The translations under genes were made by a program, and so were the position numbers. DNA of 35,891 nucleotides, taken from positions 1-35,891 of the forward strand of contig JAEDCW010000013.1 of assembly GCA_016293975.1 (NCBI GenBank), written 5' to 3'. The notes beneath the pieces are model-generated. The model was not told the origin of the DNA, did not search any database, and saw nothing but the letters and a program-made list of their open reading frames with translations. Position 1 is the stretch's first letter, and each line of letters starts with the position of its first letter. Of the stretch, positions 25,033 to 32,056 are shown in pieces. The DNA comes from Clostridia bacterium (GTDB lineage Bacteria; Bacillota; Clostridia; Christensenellales; CAG-138).

Positions 25033-26112
25033 TTACGTCTCCTCCCGATCCTTTTCCTTTATGGCTCGCCTGCGGAGCTGTCCGCACGCGCCGTCTATAT
25101 CCGCTCCCATTTCACGCCTTACCGTGGCGGATATATGCAGATCTTCTAATTGCTGTTGAACCTTGTAGGCATCAGCTCTGCTCGTACCGAAAAGCTTGCG
25201 TTCCACAACCTTGTTAAGCGGAATGAGATTGACATGGCAATTAATACCGCGAAGTCTATGCGCAAGCTCCCTTATCGATACTATATCGTCATTCTTTCCG
25301 CTAATCAAGGCATATTCGAATATTACTCGCCTTTTTGTGATGTTGGCGTAGTATTTGGCGGCTTCAAGCACCGACGCTATCGGGTACTTTTTGTTGATAG
25401 GCATTATGCTTGAACGAAGCTCGTCGTTGGGCGCATGTAACGATATGCTTAGCGTCACATGGGGCGCATCCTCGACAAATGTGTATATCCTGTCTGCTAA
25501 GCCGCATGTCGAGAGCGAAATGTTCCTGCTTGACATATTAAAGCCGTCGGGACATGTAATGAGATGCAGGAATCTGACAACGTTATCGTAGTTGTCGAGA
25601 GGCTCTCCGCTTCCCATGAGCACTATGTTTGTGACGCATCTCTTTCCCTCAGGGGCGGGGTTGTCCGCCTCAACGGTGTTCACCGTCTGAAGCATCTCGC
25701 CCGACGTAAGGCTGCGCACACAGCCTTCAAGCGTAGAAGCGCAGAATGCACAGCCCATTCTGCAGCCCACCTGTGTCGACAAGCATAAAGTGTTGCCGTA
25801 GCTGTAGCGCATGAGCACGCCCTCGACTATATTGCCGTCGCCGAGCTCAAACAAATACTTTACGGTATCATCTTTCATCGATTTGCGCTTGGCGTATATG
25901 CTCACCTTGCCGAAGGGAATAGCATCGAGTTCTTTTCTGAATGCCATCGGCAGGTTTAGCATGTCCATGGGCATTGTTCCCTTGGAGAGCCACGAAAAGA
26001 GCTGTTTTGCCCTGTATTTTGGTTGACTGAAAAACTCGGTGAGTTCTGTTATTTCATCGAGCGTCATCGAATTCAATTGGAGGCTCTTAAGCCTTTCTGA
26101 CAATTCTTGCAA
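25033..26112 (-). CDS. rlmN: Dual-specificity 23S rRNA/tRNA adenine C2-methyltransferase
   Basis: About 359 residues. A radical-SAM enzyme that methylates A2503 of 23S rRNA (and A37 of some tRNAs). The CxxxCxxC cluster loop is VGCRMGCAFCAS (Cys117, 121, 124 from this start); also seen are MGSGEPLDNYDNV, NISLSTCG, HAPNDELRS and INCHVNLIPLN, with the C-terminal Cys in DGACGQLRRR. Start is uncertain: the TTG at 26112 is eight bases from GGAGGG and fits family length; a TTG at 26136 and an ATG at 26070 are alternatives. It overlaps the end of rsmB. Confidence 0.93.
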   Translation of the reverse strand: MQELSERLKSLQLNSMTLDEITELTEFFSQPKYRAKQLFSWLSKGTMPMDMLNLPMAFRKELDAIPFGKVSIYAKRKSMKDDTVKYLFELGDGNIVEGVLMRYSYGNTLCLSTQVGCRMGCAFCASTLEGCVRSLTSGEMLQTVNTVEADNPAPEGKRCVTNIVLMGSGEPLDNYDNVVRFLHLITCPDGFNMSSRNISLSTCGLADRIYTFVEDAPHVTLSISLHAPNDELRSSIMPINKKYPIASVLEAAKYYANITKRRVIFEYALISGKNDDIVSIRELAHRLRGINCHVNLIPLNKVVERKLFGTSRADAYKVQQQLEDLHISATVRREMGADIDGACGQLRRRAIKEKDREET

Positions 26113-27391
26113 TGAAGAAGCCCTCCGTATCGTCAATGTGCGGGAAAAGCTGGAGCATGGAGTTTTTCACTCTGGCTTTTAAGCATTCGGGTACGCATTC
26201 GGCGAGCCCCTCCGCACAAAAGTCTTTATGTTCACTTATGAATCTGTCAATCACGCACTCGTTTTCCCTCGAGGACACAGTACAAGTAGCGTAAATTATC
26301 GCGCCGCCTACTTTTACGAGCTTACAGCAGTTTGAGAGTATGCTGTACTGCAATATAGAAAGCTCATCGAGCGTTTCGGGCGATTTTGCGTACCTTACGT
26401 CAGGTTTGCCCAATACGCCGAGGCCGGAACAGGGTACATCGAGCAGTAACGCGTCGTATATCCCGTCGCCGTCGTCTGTCGATGCAGAAGCGTCCCTGAC
26501 TTTTACAACAGCGTTCTTTACGCCGAGCCTTAAAAGAGTGTTTTCGGCGAGCTTTGCCCTGTGGGGATGAACCTCCCACGCATCTATGCGTCCGGTGTTT
26601 TCCATGAGCATGGACAAATAGGCGGTCTTTCCTCCGGGAGCACAGCACGCATCGAGCAGGTACATATCGCGTTTTGGTTCACACGCCCTGCATACGAGCA
26701 TGGCGCTCTCGCTCTGTACGGTTAGCTTTCCGCTCGTAAAAAGCTCGTCATTCTGCACGTCAAAGCCTCGTTCGAGCTTAAACGCATCGGGTATGAGATT
26801 GCCTCTCATGTAGGGAAGCCCGCGCGTTCTAAGACTTTCTTCGAGCTCTGCGGATGTATACGGGGCCTGCGCCCGTATGGTCATTCCCGTATGTCTGTAG
26901 GAAAGCATTTGTTCGGTAAATTCGACTCCGTACTTGTTGTAATACTCCTCTGCAAGCCATCGGGGATAGCTATGCTTAACGCTTAGCCTGTCGATTGGGT
27001 CATCGGGGAGCTTTAACGAGTCGAGCCCCGTTCTACAGATATTGCGCATGACCCCGTTGACGAAGCCCTTCAGCGCACCTTTGCCTATCTCGCTTGTGAG
27101 CTTTACGGTTTCGTTGCAAGCGGCGCTCTCGGGAGTGTCCATGAACAGCGCTTGACAAACCCCGAGCCTGAGTATGCCGCGAATCTTCGGGTTCATTTTG
27201 CCCTTTGCATGGGCGTCGATTATGTAATCTATAAGTATCAGACGGTCAAGCGTCTCGTATACCAATGCGCTGACCCACGCCGCATCCGAGTGCTCTGCCG
27301 ACTTAAGCGCACTTTTCAACGCGAGGTTTGCGTATTTGCCACCCTGCGTTATCTCAAGCAATACGTCGAGTGCTATGCGTCTGAGGCTCAT
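26087..27391 (-). CDS. rsmB: 16S rRNA cytosine-967 C5-methyltransferase
   Basis: 434 residues. Methylates C967 of 16S rRNA. An N-terminal NusB-like RNA-binding domain (about 1-135) precedes the SAM methyltransferase domain with DACCAPGGKTAYLS (motif I), the catalytic PCSG in LLDVPCSGLGVL, and the second Cys in YATCTVSSRENE, the typical two-Cys mechanism. The ATG overlaps the fmt stop by four bases and has GGAGGGA upstream. The C-terminal part overlaps the rlmN start region. Confidence 0.95.
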   Translation of the reverse strand: MSLRRIALDVLLEITQGGKYANLALKSALKSAEHSDAAWVSALVYETLDRLILIDYIIDAHAKGKMNPKIRGILRLGVCQALFMDTPESAACNETVKLTSEIGKGALKGFVNGVMRNICRTGLDSLKLPDDPIDRLSVKHSYPRWLAEEYYNKYGVEFTEQMLSYRHTGMTIRAQAPYTSAELEESLRTRGLPYMRGNLIPDAFKLERGFDVQNDELFTSGKLTVQSESAMLVCRACEPKRDMYLLDACCAPGGKTAYLSMLMENTGRIDAWEVHPHRAKLAENTLLRLGVKNAVVKVRDASASTDDGDGIYDALLLDVPCSGLGVLGKPDVRYAKSPETLDELSILQYSILSNCCKLVKVGGAIIYATCTVSSRENECVIDRFISEHKDFCAEGLAECVPECLKARVKNSMLQLFPHIDDTEGFFIARIVRKA

Positions 27392-28329
27392 CTAAAGCTC
27401 CCTCCGTCCAGCTTTCTGCCGTTGAGGAAGGCTTTTGCTTCCATCTGCTTTGAGCCAAACGCCTGAAGCTTAGTTATCTCGATTGCTCCGTCACCCGTCT
27501 TTACGAAAAGCCCTTTACGGGAATTAGCCAAGAGCACGTCTCCCGGTTGTGTGGAGTCAAAGCCCTCACAGTTGAATTCGGGACACAGACGCGTAGCGTG
27601 GATTTTAATTACATCGTCACCGAAAAGTGCCCACGCGATGGGGACGGGATTCATTCCGCGCACGAGATTGTGTATGCTTGAGGAAGTCCTCGAAAAATCG
27701 ATTTTGGCGGATTCCTTTGTGATGAGGCCGCATTTTGTCGCCTTTGAGTCGTCCTGAGGTGTTCTTTCGAGCGTACCTGATAGCAGAGCGTCTATTGTTT
27801 CACCGAGAAGCTCCGCACCGACATCAGCTAGCCTAATATAAAGCTCTCCTGCGGTTTCATTTTCTCCGACCGTAACCTTACGGCTCAAAAGCATGTCGCC
27901 CGTGTCGAGCCCTATATCGGTCAGCATTGTGGTCACGCCAGTAATGCTTGCACCGTCTATCACAGCAGACTGTACGGGAGATGCGCCCCTGTATTTGGGC
28001 AAAAGGCTTCCATGCACATTGATACAGCCGAGTTTCGGTATAGAGAGGTTTTCCGCCGAGAGAATCTGTCCGAAAGCAGCAGTCACCATCAAATCGGGAG
28101 CAAACTCCCTAAGCGCCTGTACGCCTTCGCTCCTGCGTATCTTCTCGAATTGGAAAACGGGTATGCCGTGTTTTTTCGCAAGCTCGCACACGGGAGGAGA
28201 CTGCATGGCCTTTCCGCGTCCCTTTGGCCTGTCGGGCTGAGTAAAAACGCACAGCTTATAACCCCTGTCTATAAGGAGCTGAAGCGAGGGCAGTGCAAAT
28301 TCTGGCGTACCGCAAAAGGCAATTCTCAT
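27388..28329 (-). CDS. fmt: Methionyl-tRNA formyltransferase
   Basis: 313 residues, standard length. Formylates Met-tRNA for initiation using 10-formyl-THF. Seen: IAFCGTPEFALPSLQ at the N-terminus, PKGRGKAMQSPPV, the catalytic block INVHGSLLPKYRGASPVQ, Asp in LDTGDML, and the C-terminal tRNA-binding OB domain. Start ATG overlaps the def stop (ATGA), with GAGGAGGAT before it; the two enzymes act on opposite ends of the same formyl cycle. Confidence 0.96.
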   Translation of the reverse strand: MRIAFCGTPEFALPSLQLLIDRGYKLCVFTQPDRPKGRGKAMQSPPVCELAKKHGIPVFQFEKIRRSEGVQALREFAPDLMVTAAFGQILSAENLSIPKLGCINVHGSLLPKYRGASPVQSAVIDGASITGVTTMLTDIGLDTGDMLLSRKVTVGENETAGELYIRLADVGAELLGETIDALLSGTLERTPQDDSKATKCGLITKESAKIDFSRTSSSIHNLVRGMNPVPIAWALFGDDVIKIHATRLCPEFNCEGFDSTQPGDVLLANSRKGLFVKTGDGAIEITKLQAFGSKQMEAKAFLNGRKLDGGSFR

Positions 28330-28805
28330 TTATCCTCCTCTTCGGGCTGGACGGCTTCCAAATTCTTGGCAATGTCTATATAGAGCTTGCCGTCGAGATG
28401 GTCGAGTTCATGGCATACCGCACGTGCAAAAAGCTCGGACCCCGTCATTTGGCGAGTTTCGCCGTTTCTGTCTTGGAACAGCACTGTCACGCTGTTTGGA
28501 CGTGTGACTGTTCCCTGAAAACCGGGAACGGAGAGACAACCCTCGGGACCTGTCTGTTCGCCGGAGCAGGCAAGTATTTTTGGGTTTATCATTTCTATAA
28601 GTCCGTTACCGTCGAGTATGTCGATTACGACGATTCGCTTGAGAAAACCTATCTGTGGTGCGGCAAGTCCAACGCCGTTAGCTTTATAGAGCGTGTCCGC
28701 CATGTCGTCCAGAAGAGAATGAAGCCTGTCATCAAAAAGCAGCACGGGCTTTGAGGTTTTTCTGAGGCACGGGTCGCCGTTTTCAAATATCTTTCGTATT
28801 GCCAT
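28326..28805 (-). CDS. def: Peptide deformylase
   Basis: 159 residues. Metalloenzyme removing formyl from nascent proteins. All three motifs are present: GVGLAAPQIG (44-53), EGCLSVP (88-94, metal Cys90) and HELDH (132-136, two metal His and the catalytic Glu). First gene of the def-fmt-rsmB-rlmN-prpC-prkC-rsgA-rpe operon; promoter at 28837-28865; AGGAG seven bases before the ATG at 28805. In many Firmicutes priA precedes def; here it does not. Confidence 0.96.
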   Translation of the reverse strand: MAIRKIFENGDPCLRKTSKPVLLFDDRLHSLLDDMADTLYKANGVGLAAPQIGFLKRIVVIDILDGNGLIEMINPKILACSGEQTGPEGCLSVPGFQGTVTRPNSVTVLFQDRNGETRQMTGSELFARAVCHELDHLDGKLYIDIAKNLEAVQPEEEDK

Positions 28806-28836
28806 AGTTAACTCCTAAAGTCTTACTTAACTAAAA

Positions 28837-28865
28837 ATTATACCAAATAACAGACAACTCAACAA
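28837..28865 (-). promoter_or_regulatory. Promoter of the def-rpe operon
   Basis: Minus strand: TTGTTG (28865-28860), spacer 17, TATAAT (28842-28837) with an extended -10 TG one base upstream. Leader about 25 nt to the def ATG. Confidence 0.7.
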
Positions 28866-28917
28866 GTGCGCAATGTGGCTATGCAGTATAAATGCACATC
28901 CTGTCCAATACATACAA

Positions 28918-28940
28918 AAAAGACGAGAAACTCGTCTTTT
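28918..28940. terminator. Bidirectional terminator
   Basis: AAAAGACGAG, three-base loop, CTCGTCTTTT: a ten-bp perfect stem with A and T runs, so it can end transcripts from either side. On the minus strand it is followed by TTTTTTGTATG-like sequence. It lies just upstream of the def promoter and has no obvious gene of its own to terminate. Confidence 0.85.
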
Positions 28941-29097
28941 CTGCGGTGCAGCGTGGGAACGCTGCTCCAAGTCAGGATGGTTGGGGGTATGTCAACGCCT
29001 ATGGGGATTGGGCGATAGACCGTGTTGACGTGCGACAGATGCAATCGCCGTCAACCGTATTATGCCCCTCTTGGTTTGTGTATATTCCGATATGGCA
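28941..29097. other. Structured non-coding stretch, possible small RNA
   Basis: Between two terminators. Stem A: GCAGCGT-GGGA-ACGCTGC (28948-28965, seven bp perfect). Stem B: GTTGACG then GCGA, loop, TCGC then CGTCAAC (29024-29055, eleven bp with one bulge). An upstream GTCAAC (28991-28996) can also pair with the GTTGAC of stem B, with inner CGCC/GGCG support, so two folds compete. No good promoter is seen on either strand, and I recognise no known RNA family. One plus-strand frame reads like a WG repeat (see findings). Confidence 0.35.
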
Positions 29098-29130
29098 AAT
29101 AAAAAAAGATACGGTGTGTTTCGTATCTTT
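29098..29130 (-). terminator. Terminator of the aminotransferase gene
   Basis: Minus strand: AAAGATACG, eight-base loop, CGTATCTTT, then a run of T. A nine-bp perfect stem with a strong T-tract, 14 bases past the stop of the 29145-30419 gene. Confidence 0.9.
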
Positions 29131-29144
29131 CTCTTAATAATCAA

Positions 29145-30419
29145 TTAATTGGCCAACTTCTCGAGTGCGGCAAGCTTTACGCATGTGCACAACACTTGCG
29201 TAGCCATGCGGAGTTCATCGATGGGCGGATAGCTCGGTGCAATCCTCAGATTGCTGTCTTGGGGATCATTGCCGTACGGGAATGTCGCACCGGCCGTGGT
29301 CATGACGACGCCCGCTTCCTTCATAAGGGTGAACACTTTCTTGGCGCATCCCGGCATTACGTTGAGGCTGATGAAGTAGCCGCCGGTGGGCTTCTTGTAT
29401 TCCGCTATTCCCAGGGGCTTTATATGCTCGTCGAGCAATTCTATTACGGCATTGACCTTCTCGGACATTATCCTTGCATGTTTCCTCATGTGGGCAAGAG
29501 CACCCTCACGGTCCTTGAGCAGAAGCACGTGTCTGAGCTGATTTACCTTATCGTAGCTTATTGACTGCGCGGAGATAAGCTTTTTCATGTAGGTCATGTT
29601 ATCCTCACTGCAGGCAAAGCACGCGACGCCGGCGCCGGGGAATGTAACCTTTGAGGTGGATGTAAATTCAAACACCATGTCGGCGTTTCCGTAGCGCTCG
29701 CATTCGGAAAGTATATCGATAAACGGTACGAAATCGCCTTCAAACTCGTGGATACAATAGGCGTTGTCCCACATGAGCAGGAAATCCTTTGCGGCGGGCT
29801 TCATTGACGCAATGCTGTGTATCGTCTCATCGGAGTAGGTGATGCCGGTGGGGTTTGAATATTTGGGTACGCACCACATTCCCTTTACGGCAGGGTCGGC
29901 TATGTACGACATTACGACATTCATATCGGGGCCTTCATCGGTCATGGGAACAGGTATCATCTCCATGCCGTACGTTTGGCAGATGGCAAAATGCCTGTCA
30001 TAGCCGGGCGATGGACAGAGGAATTTGACTTTGTCGAGCTTAGACCAGGGGAGATCCGAATGGAGCATACCGTGAGTGTATGCTTTTGTTATCGTGTCGT
30101 ACATCAGTGTAAGGCTAGAATTGCCTCCGCAGAATATCTGCCCGGGACGAACGCCGAGTATGTCGGCAAACAGCTTCTTGCAAGCGTCAAGTCCGTCGAG
30201 CTTGCCGTAGTTTCTGGCTTCTATTCCGTCGCTTATGAATGCCTCGGGCGGTATTACCATGTTTGCAAGCTCCGCCGACAAATCAAGCTGCGCCTTTGAG
30301 GGCTTGCCCCTCGACATATCGAGTTTAAGCCCCAACGACTGACATCTCTTATATTCGGCAAGCGTTTGTTCGTAAAGTGCCGAGAGCTCGTTACGCGACA
30401 TAGCGCACAATTCTTTCAT
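29145..30419 (-). CDS. Class I aminotransferase, AspAT subgroup Ic
   Basis: 424 residues. PLP enzyme of fold type I. It resembles the Asp_aminotransf family (PF12897, subgroup Ic), which moves the amino group between aspartate and 2-oxoglutarate. Seen: substrate-side LDMSRGKPSKAQLDLS at the N-terminus, YSNPTG (187-192), the PLP Asp218 in WDNAYC, the Schiff-base Lys257 in TSTSKVTFPG, and a C-terminal SNLRIAPSYPP with the carboxylate Arg. Aspartate is used by PurC and PurA, but its closeness to the pur genes may be chance. The ATG at 30419 follows CGGAGGTAATC; own promoter and terminator make it a single-gene unit. Confidence 0.9.
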   Translation of the reverse strand: MKELCAMSRNELSALYEQTLAEYKRCQSLGLKLDMSRGKPSKAQLDLSAELANMVIPPEAFISDGIEARNYGKLDGLDACKKLFADILGVRPGQIFCGGNSSLTLMYDTITKAYTHGMLHSDLPWSKLDKVKFLCPSPGYDRHFAICQTYGMEMIPVPMTDEGPDMNVVMSYIADPAVKGMWCVPKYSNPTGITYSDETIHSIASMKPAAKDFLLMWDNAYCIHEFEGDFVPFIDILSECERYGNADMVFEFTSTSKVTFPGAGVACFACSEDNMTYMKKLISAQSISYDKVNQLRHVLLLKDREGALAHMRKHARIMSEKVNAVIELLDEHIKPLGIAEYKKPTGGYFISLNVMPGCAKKVFTLMKEAGVVMTTAGATFPYGNDPQDSNLRIAPSYPPIDELRMATQVLCTCVKLAALEKLAN

Positions 30420-30450
30420 GATTACCTCCGTAAAAGGAAATTACATGATT

Positions 30451-30479
30451 ATTGTGCTCTTATGAGCAAAGCAAGTCAA
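30451..30479 (-). promoter_or_regulatory. Promoter of the aminotransferase gene
   Basis: Minus strand: TTGACT (30479-30474), spacer 17, CACAAT (30456-30451). The spacer contains the inverted repeat GCTC-TTAT-GAGC, which could be an operator. The -10 box matches four of six. Confidence 0.5.
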
Positions 30480-30515
30480 GACTTCTTACTCATATATTTA
30501 TTTTGACGTTTGGTG

Positions 30516-30521
30516 TATAAT
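30516..30521 (+). promoter_or_regulatory. -10 box of the sirtuin gene
   Basis: A consensus TATAAT 22 bases before the sirtuin ATG. No convincing -35 box at the right distance (a TTGACG at 30503 is too close). Transcript leader would be about 16 nt. Confidence 0.45.
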
Positions 30522-30543
30522 GGCGGTAAAAAGGAGTGCGCTT

Positions 30544-31275
30544 ATGGATGATTCGATTATCAAGCTTCGCGGTTTGATAGGCAATGCCAAAAGAATAGTA
30601 TTTTTCGGCGGTGCAGGCGTTTCCACGGAGAGCTCGATACCGGATTTTAGGGGCAAAGATGGGCTTTACAAGGCAAGAAACGAGTTCGGACTTTCACCCG
30701 AGACGCTTTTGACACATGAATTTTTCGTCAGACATCCCGACGTGTTCTATAAATACTACAGGAGCACGCTTTCAAAGACGGGTTATCTGCCAAACAAGGC
30801 GCATTACGCCCTTGCGAAGCTCGAAGCGGAGGGCAAGCTCACGGCAGTGATAACGCAAAACGTCGACAACCTTCATCAGATGGCAGGGAGCAAGCACGTC
30901 ATAGAGCTTCACGGCTCCGCCTACAGAAATTACTGCACCAAATGCGGAAAAAGCTATTCAATAGATTTTATAAACTCCTATGACGGCGTGCCTAAGTGCG
31001 ATTGCGGCGCAATAGTGCGCCCCGATGTGGTGCTGTACGGCGAACAACTCGATTACGATGCCATAGACGAGGCTATAGAAGAATTGCGCAGTGCGGATTT
31101 GCTGATTGTGGGAGGTACTTCGCTCGTCGTCTATCCTGCGGCGGGACTAATTGATTACTATTCGGGAGACGAGCTTGTGCTGATAAACAAGGGTGAAACA
31201 TCCTACGACTCAAGGGCTTCACTTGTATTGCACAGGTCTATAGGCGAAGTGCTTTCACAGGCAGTTGACATTTAG
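30544..31275 (+). CDS. cobB: NAD-dependent protein deacylase (sirtuin)
   Basis: 243 residues. Removes acyl groups from protein Lys using NAD+. Seen: the NAD loop GGAGVSTESSIPDFRG (the usual SGIPDF is SSIPDF), the catalytic QNVDNLHQMAGS then His in ELHGSA, the zinc Cys pairs CTKCGKSY and KCDCGAIVRPDVV, and VGGTSLVVYPAA. Start: the ATG at 30544 is seven bases from AAGGAG; an in-frame ATG 24 bases upstream has no such site. Single-gene unit, with a terminator at 31308-31335 that overlaps the next promoter. Deacetylase versus longer-chain deacylase activity is not clear from sequence. Confidence 0.94.
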   Translation: MDDSIIKLRGLIGNAKRIVFFGGAGVSTESSIPDFRGKDGLYKARNEFGLSPETLLTHEFFVRHPDVFYKYYRSTLSKTGYLPNKAHYALAKLEAEGKLTAVITQNVDNLHQMAGSKHVIELHGSAYRNYCTKCGKSYSIDFINSYDGVPKCDCGAIVRPDVVLYGEQLDYDAIDEAIEELRSADLLIVGGTSLVVYPAAGLIDYYSGDELVLINKGETSYDSRASLVLHRSIGEVLSQAVDI

Positions 31276-31307
31276 GAATATATTTCATAAATTTACCAAT
31301 TTTAGTC

Positions 31308-31335
31308 AGTACGCTGTTGACAGGCGTACTTTTTA
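31308..31335 (+). terminator. Terminator of the sirtuin gene
   Basis: AGTACGC (31308-31314), nine-base loop, GCGTACT (31324-31330), then TTTTT. Its loop holds the TTGACA of the next promoter. Confidence 0.8.
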
Positions 31336-31345
31336 CATGTAAAAT
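31317..31345 (+). promoter_or_regulatory. Promoter of the Crp/Fnr-ABC operon
   Basis: TTGACA (31317-31322), spacer 17, TAAAAT (31340-31345): consensus -35 and five of six at -10. Start expected near 31352, so the palindrome 31355-31370 lies just downstream of it. Confidence 0.75.
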
Positions 31346-31354
31346 TACTTAAAG

Positions 31355-31370
31355 TGTATCATATGATACA
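31355..31370 (+). promoter_or_regulatory. Perfect 16-bp palindrome, likely operator
   Basis: TGTATCATATGATACA, symmetrical at every base. Half-sites TGTATC/GATACA with a four-base centre have the layout of Crp/Fnr-family sites. It sits at about +4 to +19 of the predicted transcript of the adjacent Crp/Fnr gene, a place where binding would repress; autorepression is the simplest reading. Not seen elsewhere in the window. Confidence 0.65.
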
Positions 31371-31393
31371 TTTAGCGAGGGATTAGTGCAGTG

Positions 31394-32056
31394 ATGCGAT
31401 TAACAAAACATATGCTCGAAATACTTGCCACGACATTTCTTTTCAAAGGTTTGACCTCTGAGGAGATACTTCGAGTCGTCGAGAATTACTCGGGGCAGCT
31501 GCTGACATTTGCAGCAACGGAGTCTGTGTTTGAAGCGGAGAGCGACTATAGAAGGCTCGGTATTGTAATCCGCGGCCGCACAAGCGTGAGAATGCCCATT
31601 GAAGGGACGCAGGTGCTTATGAGTGAGCTTACCGAGGGAAGTATACTTGGAGCTGCAGGTATGTTTTACGATGGTGCAAAGACTGTGACTACTGTTACAG
31701 CAATCAAGCAGACGGTCGTGCTGTTCTTCTCCGAGGAGGAGCTCAAGCGGATGCTGCATGAGGATGAGAGACTGATGACCAATTATCTCGCTTACCTTAC
31801 TCAAAGGATACACTTTCTGACCGACAGAATAGGCAGCATCGCATCGACAAACACGGAGAACAAGCTGATCAGCTACCTGATGACGAATTCCGACAATGAA
31901 GGCAGGGTGGTGATAAACAGAGGGCTGAGCGCACTCGCCTCATCGCTTTCTATAAGCCGTGCATCTTTATACAGAGCTATTGCGGCGCTGACGGAACAGG
32001 GAAGAATAGAACGCGAAGGAAAAACAATCTATATTTTGGGGGTTAACGAAAAATGA
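31394..32056 (+). CDS. Crp/Fnr-family transcription regulator
   Basis: 220 residues. An N-terminal cyclic-nucleotide-like beta-roll (about 15-115), a long dimer helix (about 118-150) and a C-terminal winged helix (about 165-215) with recognition segment ISRASLYRAIAAL. There is no Cys at all, so it is not an iron-sulfur Fnr; the phosphate-binding cassette reads LGAAGMFYDGAKTVT instead of the RS-containing cAMP motif, so cAMP is unlikely. The ligand is unknown. It overlaps the substrate-binding protein gene by four bases (ATGA), so it very likely controls the ABC importer. Start: ATG 31394, after a GTG; the ribosome binding site (GAGG, 14 bases away) is weak. Confidence 0.88.
   Translation: MRLTKHMLEILATTFLFKGLTSEEILRVVENYSGQLLTFAATESVFEAESDYRRLGIVIRGRTSVRMPIEGTQVLMSELTEGSILGAAGMFYDGAKTVTTVTAIKQTVVLFFSEEELKRMLHEDERLMTNYLAYLTQRIHFLTDRIGSIASTNTENKLISYLMTNSDNEGRVVINRGLSALASSLSISRASLYRAIAALTEQGRIEREGKTIYILGVNEK

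Larger units (their letters stand above)
28806..29144. other. Intergenic island with two terminators and stem-loops
   Basis: A 339-bp gap between def and the aminotransferase gene. From low to high coordinate it holds the def promoter, a bidirectional terminator (28918-28940), a GC-richer structured stretch (28941-29097, listed separately) and the aminotransferase terminator (29098-29130). No convincing gene. Confidence 0.7.

Noticed and set aside
28941..29097. SRP RNA, T-box, 6S or tRNA in the island
   Set aside because: No SRP core loop, no T-box GGTGGNACC, no cloverleaf; 6S cannot be judged but has no support.
28892..29137. Plus-strand 81-codon frame as a gene
   Set aside because: It crosses a terminator hairpin and has no ribosome binding site; only the WG-like patch is kept as a finding.
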